A stretch of 64,000 nt of DNA from Globodera rostochiensis (taxonomy: Eukaryota; Nematoda; Chromadorea; Rhabditida; Heteroderidae), in the NCBI GenBank assembly GCA_018350325.1, contig JAEVLN010000011.1, positions 1,360,449-1,424,448 of the forward strand, read 5' to 3'. The notes beneath the pieces were generated by a model that saw only the letters and a list, made by a program, of their open reading frames with translations, had not been told where the DNA came from and made no database searches. Both the position numbers and the translations under genes were made by a program. Shown here one piece after another: positions 20,483-31,559 of the stretch (its first letter is position 1; each line of letters begins with the position of its first letter).

Positions 20483-22216
20483 TCACTCGTTGGGCTCATT
20501 TGGACCTTCGTTTGCCTCAGCCATCCTGCAATTAAGAATTTTAATGAAAGGAGGGGAACGCTCCATAAAGTCAAAGTCTCTACCCGTCGCCGATGGACCA
20601 CTCAATGCCGATGGTCCACTTAATGTCGATGCGATTCCATTGACGGTACCAAAACCATCCAATTGTCTCCTTCTCCCACTTGGCCCATTTGTCCTCTTCC
20701 CGCCCAATTGGACATCGCACCAACAACGATTTGCCAACGTTTATTTGTCGAAATGTCAAACGCTCCCCCGTCCAATTGTTCTTCAGCTCAAATGGTTCAA
20801 TGTCAACATAACCCACATTGCAAAAATTGATGATAAAATTGACCGGCTCCAAAGCATTGACAAATGACTAAAACGAAGGAAATAATTATTCTCAAATTTG
20901 ATTATTATGGATTAGAGCCAGTACCCGCTGCGGGCACGGATTGAGATTTCTTTCCGGATTCAGGATTTACATTTTTAGTAACAAAAATAGAGTAAAAAAG
21001 GAAAAACGCCCCCCTATCGACCTTTTCCCCCAACTCTCTGCCCCAAGCAGCTTGAGCTCACACAGAAAATTGCTCAAATCAATTATTTCTACCCTGAACT
21101 AAGGCTGTCGGTTTCAAACCGAATCGAGACCAAAACCGGCATTTTTCGGTTCGGTTTCGGTTAACCAAAAAATATTTGAAACCGACAGCCTTACCCAGAA
21201 CTATAAAGAATGAAGCGAAGTTAACTAAAATTTTGGTTATAATAAAAAAAATGTTAAATTTGCGGATTTAGGTATCAAATGAGGATTTTTTTATTGCTCC
21301 GAAAAATTTTGAAATTACAACTCCGGATTATAAATAAAAATAATGATAAATTACCCCTTTGAGTCCTTCAATTTGTGCCGGATCATAACGACAATCAAGC
21401 ACCTTCGGAAGGCCATTCCCGCAGGGGGTGAGCAACCATTTGGCCAAAGCTTGACGAGAAGAAGCCTCGGCGTTGTCTTCGGCCGGAAATGCGGGCAAAA
21501 GTCCATGAGAAAAGATCGATCGGAGATTTGAGCAATTGCGAAGAACGGTCGGAGAGAATTGTCGCAAACGGCCGAATTGAGAGGAGTCGAACATGGAGTA
21601 TTCCACCAAATAAAGGCAGCAAATGTTGTCATTGACCAACGGCCAAATCGTTTGCCGAATAATTTCCCAGGCGCGGCTTATTGTTAGATAATCGTAACCA
21701 ACGTTTGATTGAATAAAAACATTTGTCCCGGAAGCGTCGAACAGTCGGCGGATGCGTTGAAGGAATTCGATGACGCTTTGGTCGATGTGACTGAAAGTTC
21801 AAAAAACATTTTAAATTTGTAAATTTTTATGATTGAAACGACCATATTTCAAGCTTTTTGAAGCCGGTCACTTTGCTTGGCAGCGGTCCTTCAGGAATTG
21901 GCTGCCGTTCACCAGAGCGTTTGTTGAAAATTTGTGCGCCATTCCCTCCGATTGCGCGACAAATATCCAACCGACCCAACGACCATTCCCTCGACTTTAA
22001 ATGGACGTCCACCAAAACGTCCAATCGATCACTGATCAGTGCCATTTTCAGTCCGAGCTCAAAAGGGTCAATGAAGGCGAAGACTCCGTGCCAAACGTCG
22101 TCACAAATGAAACTGAAAGTTGAGATTTATTGGCTTTTGATTTGATTCATTAGGAAACAAACTCACATTTCCTCCATTTGTTGTTGCTGCTCTTTGTCGC
22201 TTGCGTTGTCCGACAT
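20483..22216 (-). CDS. F-box-like family protein, intact, 360 residues
   Basis: Probable SCF ubiquitin-ligase substrate adaptor. Exons (minus): 22216-22167, 22112-21843, 21790-21355, 20867-20584 and 20525-20483; every junction is phase-consistent. Exon 1 gives [16 protein letters not shown]. Exon 2 gives the F-box-like [20 protein letters not shown] followed by [20 protein letters not shown]. Exon 3 opens [20 protein letters not shown] and contains [20 protein letters not shown] and [19 protein letters not shown]. Exon 4 has [18 protein letters not shown] and [15 protein letters not shown]; exon 5 ends EGPNEPNE. The family is recognised from cyst-nematode gene sets; the F-box call rests on the N-terminal helix pattern and was not tested by profile. 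Intron 3 is 487 bp (about 50 bp in relatives) because of inserted repeats, including a small hAT-like element. A 1.1-kb satellite starts 300 bp upstream of the start codon. Confidence 0.85.
21100..21193. mobile_element. 94-bp hAT-like miniature element inside F-box intron 3
   Basis: Inverted ends TAAGGCTGTCGGTTTC; flanks CCCTGAAC (21092-21099) and CCCAGAAC (21194-21201), an 8-bp duplication with one mismatch. The interior is GGTTCGGTTTCGGTT words. Similar words, without a clear duplication, lie at 24180-24310. Confidence 0.75.
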
Positions 22217-22512
22217 TTTTAGAATTAATTGAACCTTTAAAATAAAAATAAAAATATTTTGGCGAAAACAAAATCCATCGTTTTCCATAAAAAGTTCCAA
22301 TTTAATTTTGCACTTTTTGAGTTCAGTGAAAATGAATGGAACAACGAAAGAGAGAAAGAAAAGTGTTGCGCTGCGTATTTTTGCTTCAGGGCGTTAAAAA
22401 ATAGGTCATTTTTTATGCCCCGGGCGACCATTTCGCCTGCTTTTGGGCACAATTTTCTTTCTGCCATAATATTTATACGCAAATTGGCGGGGGAGTGTCG
22501 CCTCGGGCGAAA

Positions 22513-23595
22513 GGACAATCCGTCAGAGGACTATTCGTCAGTGAAGGACAATCCGTCAGAGGACTATCCGTCAGTGGACAATCCGTCAGGGGATAATTCG
22601 TCAGTGAAGGACAATCCGTCAGAGGCAATCCGTGAGTGGACAATCCGTCAGTGAAGGACAATCCGTCAGTGGGCAATCCGTCAGAGGCAATCCGTGAGTG
22701 AACAATCCGTCAGGGGATAATTCGTCAGTGAAGGACAATCCGTCAGAGGCAATCCGTGAGTGAACAATCCGTCAGGGGATAATTCGTCAGTGAAGGACAA
22801 TCCGTCAGAGGACTATCCGTCAGTGGACAATCCGTCAGGGGATAATTCGTCAGTGAAGGACAATCCGTCAGAGGCAATCCGTGAGTGGACAATCCGTCAG
22901 GGGATAATTCGTCAGTGAAGGACAATCCGTCAGAGGCAATCCGTGAGTGAACAATCCGTCAGGGGATAATTCGTCAGTGAAGGACAATCCGTCAGAGGCA
23001 ATCCGTGAGTGAACAATCCGTCAGGGGATAATTCGTCAGTGAAGGACAATCCGTCAGAGGACTATCCGTCAGTGGACAATCCGTCAGGGGATAATTCGTC
23101 AGTGAAGGACAATCCGTCAGAGGCAATCCGTGAGTGGACAATCCGTCAGGGGATAATTCGTCAGTGAAGGACAATCCGTCAGAGGCAATCCGTGAGTGAA
23201 CAATCCGTCAGGGGATAATTCGTCAGTGAAGGACAATCCGTCAGAGGCAATCCGTGAGTGAACAATCCGTCAGGGGATAATTCGTCAGTGAAGGACAATC
23301 CGTCAGAGGACTATCCGTCAGTGGACAATCCGTCAGGGGATAATTCGTCAGTGAAGGACAATCCGTCAGAGGCAATCCGTGAGTGGACAATCCGTCAGGG
23401 GATAATTCGTCAGTGAAGGACAATCCGTCAGAGGCAATCCGTGAGTGAACAATCCGTCAGGGGATAATTCGTCAGTGAAGGACAATCCGTCAGAGGCAAT
23501 CCGTGAGTGAACAATCCGTCAGGGGATAATTCGTCAGTGAAGGACAATCCGTCAGAGGCAATCCGTGAGTGAACAATCCGTCAGAGGATTCGTCA
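22513..23595 (+). repeat. satellite of CAATCCGTCAG words with 249-bp higher-order period
   Basis: The basic phrase is about 14-16 bp (GGACAATCCGTCAGAGG, GGATAATTCGTCAGTGAA, GGCAATCCGTGAGTG). Four combined units of about 62 bp form a 249-bp block repeated at least three times almost exactly (phase points near 22743, 22992 and 23241). The minus-strand reading frames across it (Leu-Thr-Asp repeats) are by-products of the period. It lies just upstream of the intact F-box gene. Confidence 0.9.
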
Positions 23596-24179
23596 GAAAA
23601 TTGTAAACCACTTTAAATGCTCGTCCCAATAGAATTTTTGATTTTCTATTGGGTTTAGCCCCTAAGAACCCTATTAAAGTGGTTTTGAGCGATTTTGACT
23701 CTGGCACATACGATACACATTTACCTGAAAAAATCCAGATCCAGGACCTGGCTCCAGATGGGCGACGACCTGTATTTTTTTTGGTCTGAATTTTTGGTCC
23801 AGAAAATCCAGATCCAGACCTCGCGAAATCCAGAAGGATTTTTCAAAATGTCGGTCTCTAGTTTTATTGCATTTTTTTGTTGAGAAAGGCCAGGAATACA
23901 AGTTTTTTAAGAATCCTGTTTAATTTCTGGGAGGCGGACGAAATTTCGAATTTTTGACTCAATTTGTTAAGAGATAGCCGTGGAAAAAAAGAACATTTTG
24001 GTGAATTCTGTTAGCAAAATGTGCCTAAATTTGCAAAAAAAAAATCACCATTTTTTAAGATTTTTCTGAGAATGCTTTTGTTTCGACTAAGAATCAATAA
24101 AAAAGAGTAAAATCATTCGCCAATACTGTTCTTCCAGAATTATTGTAAACGTATTGGCAATTGATTTAAGTAGAGTAGA

Positions 24180-24905
24180 GCAAAAGCGGTTTTAAACAAA
24201 CCGGGGGTACCCGGTTTTCGGTTTGGCCGGTTTTACGACCCCCGGTTTTCAGTTTCGGTTTTGGCCAAAAAGCCGGTTTTGGTTCGGTTAACCGACCGCC
24301 ATCTACCCTAGTTTTGAGTCCTCCAAAATATGGGTTGATTAGATTATCGAAAAACAGTGGTTATGTGGACAATAAAAAATAAATAAATCTCTTAGAAATC
24401 TGTGTGAAAAAAGTAAAAGAACGGGAAACCTTAATTTATGCAAAAAAATATAGATATTTATTTTCAAGATAATAAGGAACTATTAGAGACTTTATTTTTA
24501 TATAACCGAATTTGCTCATAGTCAGAGGAATGGACCACTCACTAACTAGATTTTTCTTTTATACATTTTAATCACAAAACATTCTTTAAATGCAAAGAAC
24601 TCTTACAAAATAAAATAGATTTGGGCGGGGGAATAGAACCTTTAATAAGCCTCAGAGTTTAACCATTGAGCCATATGCGCATTGAATGAAGTCTTGGATA
24701 AATTAGAGAAATTGAACAATTCGGTCCAGTTTGAAAAGTGTTTTTGATTGTTTTTGGTAAAATTAAAAAATCCCGCAATCCCGCGCGGGATCCCGCAAAT
24801 TTAAAATGCGGGATTAAGGTAATCCCGCAAATCCGATCCCGCACGAGATTTTGATTTGTAATCCCTTAGCGGGATCCGCAAATCCGATTTTGCCGCACTC
24901 TAGAC
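24180..24905. repeat. decayed foldback material: CCGGTTTT words, tRNA-like module, AATCCCGC words
   Basis: 24180-24310 carries CCCGGTTTTCGGTTTGG-type words. 24612-24680 has, on the minus strand, an A-box TGGCTCAATGG and a B-box-like GGTTCTATTCC. 24770-24902 carries GCAATCCCGCGCGGGATCCC words and ends GATTTTGCCGCACTCTA, whose complement is a plausible terminus TAGAGTGCGGC. No target duplication was found, so the limits are uncertain. 23600-24180 has GATCCAG words (23735-23850) and otherwise A/T-rich spacer. Confidence 0.5.
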
Positions 24906-25269
24906 AGTACCACGTCAAGAGTTCATAGCTTTTGTTGCAATTGAGCAGTCCCAATTCCGTTAACGTTTCAAAAATATTTATTCAGCAATCAATGTGCGTG
25001 ATCAAAACGACAAAAAACAAGTTGGTTTTTCGAATGAGATCAGCATGAGAATTACACTAATGTATAAACTAAATTTCGTTCGAGATCATTGAAAAACAAT
25101 AAAAATCTAGAGTAAAATTTCACGATCAGGAATTTCAATCGTTCGATTGCTAAAAAATAACCAATTCGATTTGATCATTTCTATCTCTGCAATTCGGCAA
25201 AGCAAAACTTGGCCACAACAAGATTTTTGGAGAAGTTTTCGCCTTTCGAAAAAATTTGGTGATTTCTAT

Positions 25270-25694
25270 TAGGGCTGTTCGAGACTTGAAATTTACCGAG
25301 ACTCGAGAGTCGAGACCGAGACCGAGAAATGACACCGAGACTCGAGACCGAGAAATGACCCCGAGACTCGAGACCGAGATCGAGACCCAAAAAAACCGAG
25401 AAATTTCTCGGTTCGAGAATACAGAGTAAGCGACACGGAATTTAGCCACTGCGCCATACGAGCAGTGTATTCATACTGTAGTCAAAGTATTAAAGGATTT
25501 CTAAATTTGTCATTGTTTTTCAAATCTTTCAAGCCCATAATTCTTTAATGATTTCTCACCAAAAATTCCATCTTTACCAGTGCAAAAAAGTCTCGTTTTC
25601 CGAGACTAAAAACCCGAGAGTCGAGACCGAGACCCAAAAAAACCGAGAAATTTCTCGGTTCGAGACTCGAGACCGAGACTCTCGAACAGCCCTA
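25270..25694. mobile_element. hAT-like foldback element with CGAGACTCGAGACCGAG words
   Basis: Inverted ends TAGGGCTGTTCGAGA; 8-bp duplication ATTTCTAT at 25262-25269 and 25695-25702. Both sub-termini are arrays of GAGACTCGAGACCGAGAAAT-type words. A minus-strand A-box TGGCGCAGTGG lies near 25450, without a clear B-box. Confidence 0.85.
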
Positions 25695-26114
25695 ATTTCT
25701 ATTATTCTGAGTTATTGGGCAGAGTCAAATATGACGAGATCTCCATCAAATTTTTTTTCAGAAATTACAAAATTCTCTTTCACTTTCAAGCTTTTTAAAG
25801 ACGATGAACGGATTTAAAAATGCTCGCCTAGTGAAGATTATTAAAAAAATGCTGAAATTTTTATTTTAAAAAAATTTTATGAACAGTTTTTCTTCAACCC
25901 CAACCTCGACCCCGACAATTTGGTCATCCCCGACCCCCGACATGGCCAACGCCGGCCTCTCCCCCCGACTTTCCGCCCCGAGGGGTCGGGGAGGAACCCT
26001 ATTTTGAAGGACTGCTGGAAAATTGATGTTAAAAAATGTCATTGTTTTTGAGGGATGGGGGTGCGAACATGAAAAAGGCAAACAATTTCTGAGTTTTGAA
26101 AACCAATTGCAATA

Positions 26115-26278
26115 TTAAAATCTCGAAAAATCTCGTTTAATTTTTCGAGATTCGAGATTTATCGAGATTCTCGATCGAAATCTCGATCGAAGAAATTTTT
26201 TCGAGATCTTCGAGATTGGAGATTTTTCGAGATTCGAGATTTATCGAGAATCTCGATCGAAATCTCGATCGATCCCTA
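26115..26278 (+). repeat. TCTCGATCGAAATC / TTCGAGATTCGAG word cluster
   Basis: Short self-complementary words repeated over 160 bp, in the style of the foldback-element arms, but neither a second arm nor a target duplication is visible. In 25700-26900 no gene is supported. Confidence 0.5.
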
Positions 26279-26956
26279 AGTCCGTTCTCTAATTAAAACC
26301 CATTTTTAAATTGTCACAAACTTTTATGAATCATATGAATGGATAAATGGGGCGCCGACATTTCGTCGAATAAGCCAAAATCCGACATTTCGTCGTTGAA
26401 AAATAATTATGCATGAACCCGATTGTATGAGACTCCCAATCGATTCCTCTCGTCGAGCAGATTACGAATGCGCTGGAAACCACTTTGAAGAAAGTTTCAA
26501 GCAAATTAAGCTGACCAAAACCGCAGTGTGAGAAACCCTTCTGTTAACCGAATGTTCGAATTTGGGTTTAGGGTTTGAGGTTTGCTAAATCCGAGCTCGG
26601 ATTTGTAATCTACGCATACTTTTACCATAGAAAACATGAATTTTCGATGAAATGTCATCCTGCCGGATAAAAATAATTTTCTGAGAATTTTTGAGATCGC
26701 AAAAAATGCCCGGGATAAATGTCGACACACAAAAAGATTAAATGTGACATTTGTACAAATAATGACAACTTTCGTCATTCGGATAGTTTTTGGCTTATTC
26801 GACATTGGGAATTTCGACATTCGGAAATTCGACATTCGGTCGATTCGAGTTCGGACCGGTAGCCCCAAAATTAAGAATGAAATCAAAGCCACACGCGTCA
26901 GAAACAAAATGCCAAATTGAGTGCCGAAAGAAACACAAAATTTGAATTGCGCCAAA

Positions 26957-27217
26957 TCATTGCCGCACGCACGCAATGCCCACCCCCACCTTCAGTGTGT
27001 TGTTGAAGTACGTGTCCGGCAGCTCCAACGCGTCCATTTGTGCCGCCGCCGACACAGGGGCTTCGGTGGACGGCCCGGCACAAAAATGGTGCGCAACCGG
27101 AAAATGTTGTCGACAGTTTGGCTCAATCAGCGGATGGGGGAACAAATGGGGCCACGGGTTTATCAGAGCCGACGACTGATCAGTGCGCAAATTTGTGTTG
27201 GACAAATGCGGACCCAA
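26957..27217 (-). CDS. possible exon, unknown product
   Basis: An 86-codon open frame (NPWPHLFPHPLIEPN, then SAAAQMDALELPDTYF) with higher GC than its surroundings. A possible donor CTGAAG|gtgggg lies near 26990. No start, partner exon or family is recognised; it could be part of an otherwise decayed gene. Confidence 0.2.
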   Translation of the reverse strand: MGPHLSNTNLRTDQSSALINPWPHLFPHPLIEPNCRQHFPVAHHFCAGPSTEAPVSAAAQMDALELPDTYFNNTLKVGVGIACVRQ

Positions 27218-27899
27218 AAGGTCACGGATGACCTAAAGGAGTATAAATGTTTATCTGATTTAGATAAACAACTCAAAAACTATTTTATCAGACACGCAAA
27301 ATATTAACTAAAAATTCCCAAAATGGTCCAAAAAACACCAAAAACTGTCAAATATTGATTAAAAATGGACTAAAATTCTATGAACTCGCTCAAATTCAAC
27401 ATTTTTTTTCTTCGAAAGTATGCAATTTTCAGGCTTCTCTCATGATAACATATTCGCAAAAAAACATGTAGGAAAACACGAAAATTTTTGGGCCAATTTT
27501 ATCACAAAAACCGTTTAAATTTCAAAATAAGCCATGTGAAAAAAGTAAATTTAATTGTTAAGAAAATGGGTCCAAAAATTACATTACGGTGTCTCGCCTT
27601 CACCCATTGATTCCACTCAATTAAAAACAAATAAATAAAAATAAAATCAAAAAAAAATAAAGATAAAAACAAAAACAAAAACCTTTACCCGGAAGACATC
27701 CCAGTACGGACGGATAGACCGGGGAGACGGTCAGGTAATTTTACTCAAATTTTGGACACTTTTTCAATTTTGAAAAAGATATTCAGTGTCGTCAAATTAA
27801 AGAATGAAATGAAAAAAAAACTTATTTAAAAAAACGGAAAAATTTTAAAAATTTTTAGAATTGTTTACATCACCGTAAATCCGAAATTTTACTCAAATT

Positions 27900-28242
27900 C
27901 CGAAACCTGAAACGTTCAAAAACCCAAATTTCCGGAATCCGAAATTCCGGATCCGAAATTTTGCCTATCCCTGCACCCATCCATCCATTCACGACGATTA
28001 AAAATCATGATCACCAAACCATCCCAGCACATCCCAATCAACACCAACATCCATCTATCCACCTGTTCGCGCACGTCAACATCTGACCAACGGAACTGAT
28101 CAATCGGCGTCTCGAAGAAGTGATCAAAGAGTCCGGTGATGAACAGCAACAACAAAAAGAGGGGCAGCGCGAGCAGTGCAGACAAAGCACAGAGAAGAGC
28201 ACAAATGTTGTTGGAGGGGTAGAATTCGATTCTAACATCCAT
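27900..28242 (-). CDS. possible small membrane-protein ORF behind a repeated 5' cassette
   Basis: The frame from 28242 reads MDVRIEFYPSNN and then a hydrophobic run CALLCALSALLALPLFLLLL, followed by a polar part (ETPIDQFRWSDVDVREQ). Its first 12 codons resemble the start of the short frame at 16863 (MEVRMRFYASKYP), and both follow the same TTCGAA/GGTCAAAATG cassette. This could be the first exon of a repeated gene family or just a repeat with an open frame. No homology is recognised. Confidence 0.25.
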
Positions 28243-28573
28243 TTTTGACTAATTTCGAATCCTGGACCCGAACTCGAACAAGTTTCAAAAATTCAATTTT
28301 TTTCAAAATTCAATTTTAGCCTCAAAATCATTCAAAAAACATGAATTCGATCACTATTTGCTTTTTCAATTCAATTTTATGCTTTTTGGGTAATTTTGAG
28401 ACTAAAATTGAATTTTGGAAAATTTTGAATTTTCGAAAAATTGTTCGAATTCGGGTCCGGGGTTCGAAACTGGGTAAAATAAATGTCAGAATCATGATCA
28501 GCGACCCCGAAAACCCCCGGACGCACTATTACCCAAATTCGTGTTGTTCGAGCCCTTGCATTTTCTAATAAAA

Positions 28574-28842
28574 TTAAACGCCACCATTCAAAAAGTGCCG
28601 TGGAGGAGTTGTGCCGACAGAAGTTTGGGCGGCATTTCTAAGACAAATTTGGTTGCTGAGGTCATCGTCGTCGTCGTCGCCTGCGGCGTTGTTGAGCAGC
28701 CACGCAAGCGGCAGAAAGGAGTGCCAACGGCGTGCGCATTGCCGCCGCACGCGACGCAACAACGCGCACATCCAACCGCCGCCTCAAGCAGTACGCACAA
28801 CAGAACGCCAACCAAGCCCCGGCAGAAAGGCACGAAAATCAA
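28574..28842 (-). CDS. GC-rich ORFs, unsupported
   Basis: Two overlapping minus frames cover this GC-rich island. One begins hydrophobic (GLVGVLLCVLLEAAVG, then Cys-rich). The other has WLLNNAAGDDDDDDLSNQ. The base composition differs from the A/T-rich flanks, suggesting former coding sequence, but no family or splice structure is visible. 28870-29370 shows nothing but A/T-rich spacer. Confidence 0.15.
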
Positions 28843-29375
28843 AAACTTTCAAAACCCTAAACTATGAATTTCCCGCTATTGGAGGAAAAAGGAGAAAATT
28901 ATGAGCAAAAATTCCAAAAATACAATAGTAATAAAAATATGAAAATTCTTATTTCAAATTTAATATTAGATAACAACTAACTGTGTACTGTGATCATTTG
29001 ATCACATAAACATTCAGCAATTGAATCCGTTCATTAACATTTTATTACCCGAATTTTAGTAATTCGTGTGTGTGCCAATTATTATTTTTATATGCAATAA
29101 TACATAAATAAATTATTATATTCTTCAGCAATTGGACATAAATGAAAAAATAAGGCAAGAAGGAGAAGTGGATTTGTTGCGAGATTTTCACGGGGTCAAC
29201 ACATGCAAAAAAACGGGGGTTGAAAGAATTGTGGGGTCAAATGTCTCCATTATTATGTATGAATAACAACAAAATTGCACATATTTGATTAAAAATGTCT
29301 CCAAGCTTTTATTTTTGTTTTAATTCAACAACAAAACAACAATAAACTAATTTCTCCTTGGCTTCTTTCTCACTG

Positions 29376-30236
29376 CTACACCGGCGGGGGGTAGTCATCA
29401 GTTATCGCATGGGTGAGGACATTCATGACTGAATTTATCAGAGAATTATGATAATTCAAAAGGAAAAAAGTTCGACTTACCCACACACAGCTTTCTCAAT
29501 GCCACCTCATTCACATCCAAATTGTCACACCATGCATTGACGGCCGCTCGCGCATGTGCCAAGTTCGTGGCAACCTTAAAATAAATCACTTTAAGCCCAT
29601 TTTTGTCCGGCATATAATTAATTACATTGGTCAAATCGTCAGGCAGCGACATCGGCGGAAGCCCCATGATAAATGCGCATGTGCCCAATCCTAAAGTTGA
29701 ATTCTGCTTATAATTTCGTTAAACAGAAAACTTACGACGAAGAAAAGCCCTCGAAACAAAAAGCAGTGCCGGCGTTTGCACACCCAGATGGTAGACGAAA
29801 CTCTCCTCGGGGATGTGATGATACAATGCACTTGAAATATGGACGGCGCTTTGTCTGCATATGTCAGCCTGAAATTATTAAAATATAGTAATATTTGCTG
29901 ATTTACAATTAAATTCCCCATATAAACTTACCAATTGTTCTCGGTTCATTTGGTCCATGACTTCAATTGCAAAATCTAAATTTAAAAGTTGAAAAAGATA
30001 AACATTATTAAAAAAACTATTGAACTAAAAAAAATACACACAAAATTACCCCCCAAAAAAAACCTAACAAAAAAAGGTAAATAAAAATAAAAATGATGCA
30101 TTTGGGCGGTGTTGTCACCGTTTTATTTACCTGTCAATTTTTGCCTGCGGCACTGTGTCGCTGCCGCCTCCATCCAATGGCGTTCGCCGCACGTGTACTC
30201 AGCACAAAAAGGTAACTGCCTAATCCGCAACACGCG
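29376..30236 (-). CDS. unknown gene, five phase-consistent exons plus terminal exon
   Basis: Exons on the minus strand: 30236-30131, 29975-29932, 29868-29736, 29690-29481 and 29428-29376, with classic GTAAGT-type donors and all phases agreeing (0/1, 1/0, 0/1, 1/1, 1/stop). This gives at least 181 residues: PFCAEYTCGERHWMEAAATQ, DFAIEVMDQMNREQL, ADICRQSAVHISSALYHHIP, LGTCAFIMGLPPMSLPDDLT, KVATNLAHARAAVNAWCDN and a C-terminus ITDDYPPPV. No start codon was found; an upstream exon (30537-30375) resembles acetyl-CoA synthetase but ends in a phase that does not match. I do not recognise the protein: no signal peptide or catalytic motif is evident. The clean splice pattern in the middle of decayed neighbours suggests a real gene or a very young copy. 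Confidence 0.6.
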
Positions 30237-30374
30237 CTAAAACAATTTGATATGCAATAACAATTTTTCTAAATCAACATAGGTACTGTAAATTTTATTA
30301 ATAACTCTATTTTAAAAAATTCTAACAAATAAATTGGCAATTTTAAATTTTTGTAAAAAAATTTTAAACTCTAC

Positions 30375-31130
30375 CGGTGTGCCATTGTGTTGCCGGAGGC
30401 GTTGTGCCGCCGTTTCCGCTGTTCAGCGCGGTGCACGGCATGTTTACGCTGCACATGTACTCCACGACGACCATGTGTTGCAGCGGATGACCCATTTCGG
30501 CACAGAGTGTGGCGGCCTGGTCCGCAAGCGCTTTGAGCTAAACATTTTTATTTAAAATTTTGATCAAATTCATATAATACACTGATCAGTCCTGATCATA
30601 GGCCAAATCGGGGCAGACCAATTTTTAAAGACTTATAGTAAGCCCCAGGTCATTTGGACGTGATTTGAGTCTCTACCCTTGAAGCCAGATTTGATCCCGA
30701 TCAAAATGTGATCAAACTATATTTCTGAAGAGTTTTATTGACCGTGCCACCATTTTGCCGTCGGGACTTATTTCTGCCCCTTAGGGCATTAGCGACCCCC
30801 AGATCAAACAAAACAAAGGGTAGAGTCATAAAAAACTTAAGTTTATAAAATTATTATTCGTGCGCCTGATTTTGTCCTGATAATCAACAAAACGCTCTGC
30901 ATACTTCTTCCATCTCCCCCTCGGGCATTTTGAACTTGCGGACCCGGTTCCGGAGGAATGTTTGTGCGTGCGCCGGCCATGAACCGGACGAACCGTCGCC
31001 TTTGCGATGGTCAAAGTTCCACTCCAACCCGCGCTCCGAGAACTGCTCGAAGTGCAGCTGTTCCGCAACACAACACAAAATTTGTCCGGGTCGTTCACCA
31101 CCGTCGATATATTTCCTGTAAAATATATCT
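30375..31130 (-). pseudogene. acetyl-CoA synthetase gene fragments, copy 2
   Basis: 31130-30900 contains CVAEQLHFEQFSERGLE, WNFDHRKGD, the N-terminal exon of an acetyl-CoA synthetase, with a ten-base disturbance and frameshifts relative to the copy at 35441-35279. 30537-30375 reads LKALADQAATLCAEMGHPLQ, then HMVVVEY, which fits the LKELADEA..C segment after the RGNKL motif of these enzymes. Acetyl-CoA synthetase makes acetyl-CoA from acetate, CoA and ATP. Most of the catalytic domain is absent. Confidence 0.55.
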
Positions 31131-31559
31131 AGTTTAACCCATGGTCTGGTAATTATTTTAGAATTTTTTTGTCGTGTCGAGTCCTGAGACTCTCGCTATG
31201 GGGGGGGGGGGGGGAATGGGGTCCGGCAGTGCCCCGTGCCGACCGACCGTTGAGAGAAACAAGAATATTGATATAAAACCTCTAATGTCAGAAAACGTAA
31301 TCCTTCGATTTCAACAATTTGTCATAAAATATATATCCGGTTCCCAATTTTACATTTAATAAAGTAAAATTTTATGACAATAATTAAAGAGCCACAGGAT
31401 TTAGACTTCCGAAAATCGTTTTTTTAAATGGCGGTTTTTTTTGCTATTTTTTGTTTTTCAATTAAATGTCGCGCCCCCCCCCCCCACCTGTTGCCGGATA
31501 TTGGCACGTCCCATTGATGCCACTAGTGTGTGGCACACTAAAATATATTCAAATTATAG

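Noticed and set aside
22513..23595. Minus-strand repeat protein (Leu-Thr-Asp-Cys-Pro units)
   Set aside because: The open frames follow from the 249-bp period being a multiple of three; there is no start context, no domain and several equivalent frames.
26976..27179. Chitin-binding (hevein-like) domain on the plus strand (GKCCRQFGSISGWG)
   Set aside because: Only two adjacent Cys and one Gly match; the rest of the eight-Cys pattern is absent and the opposite strand is the better open frame.
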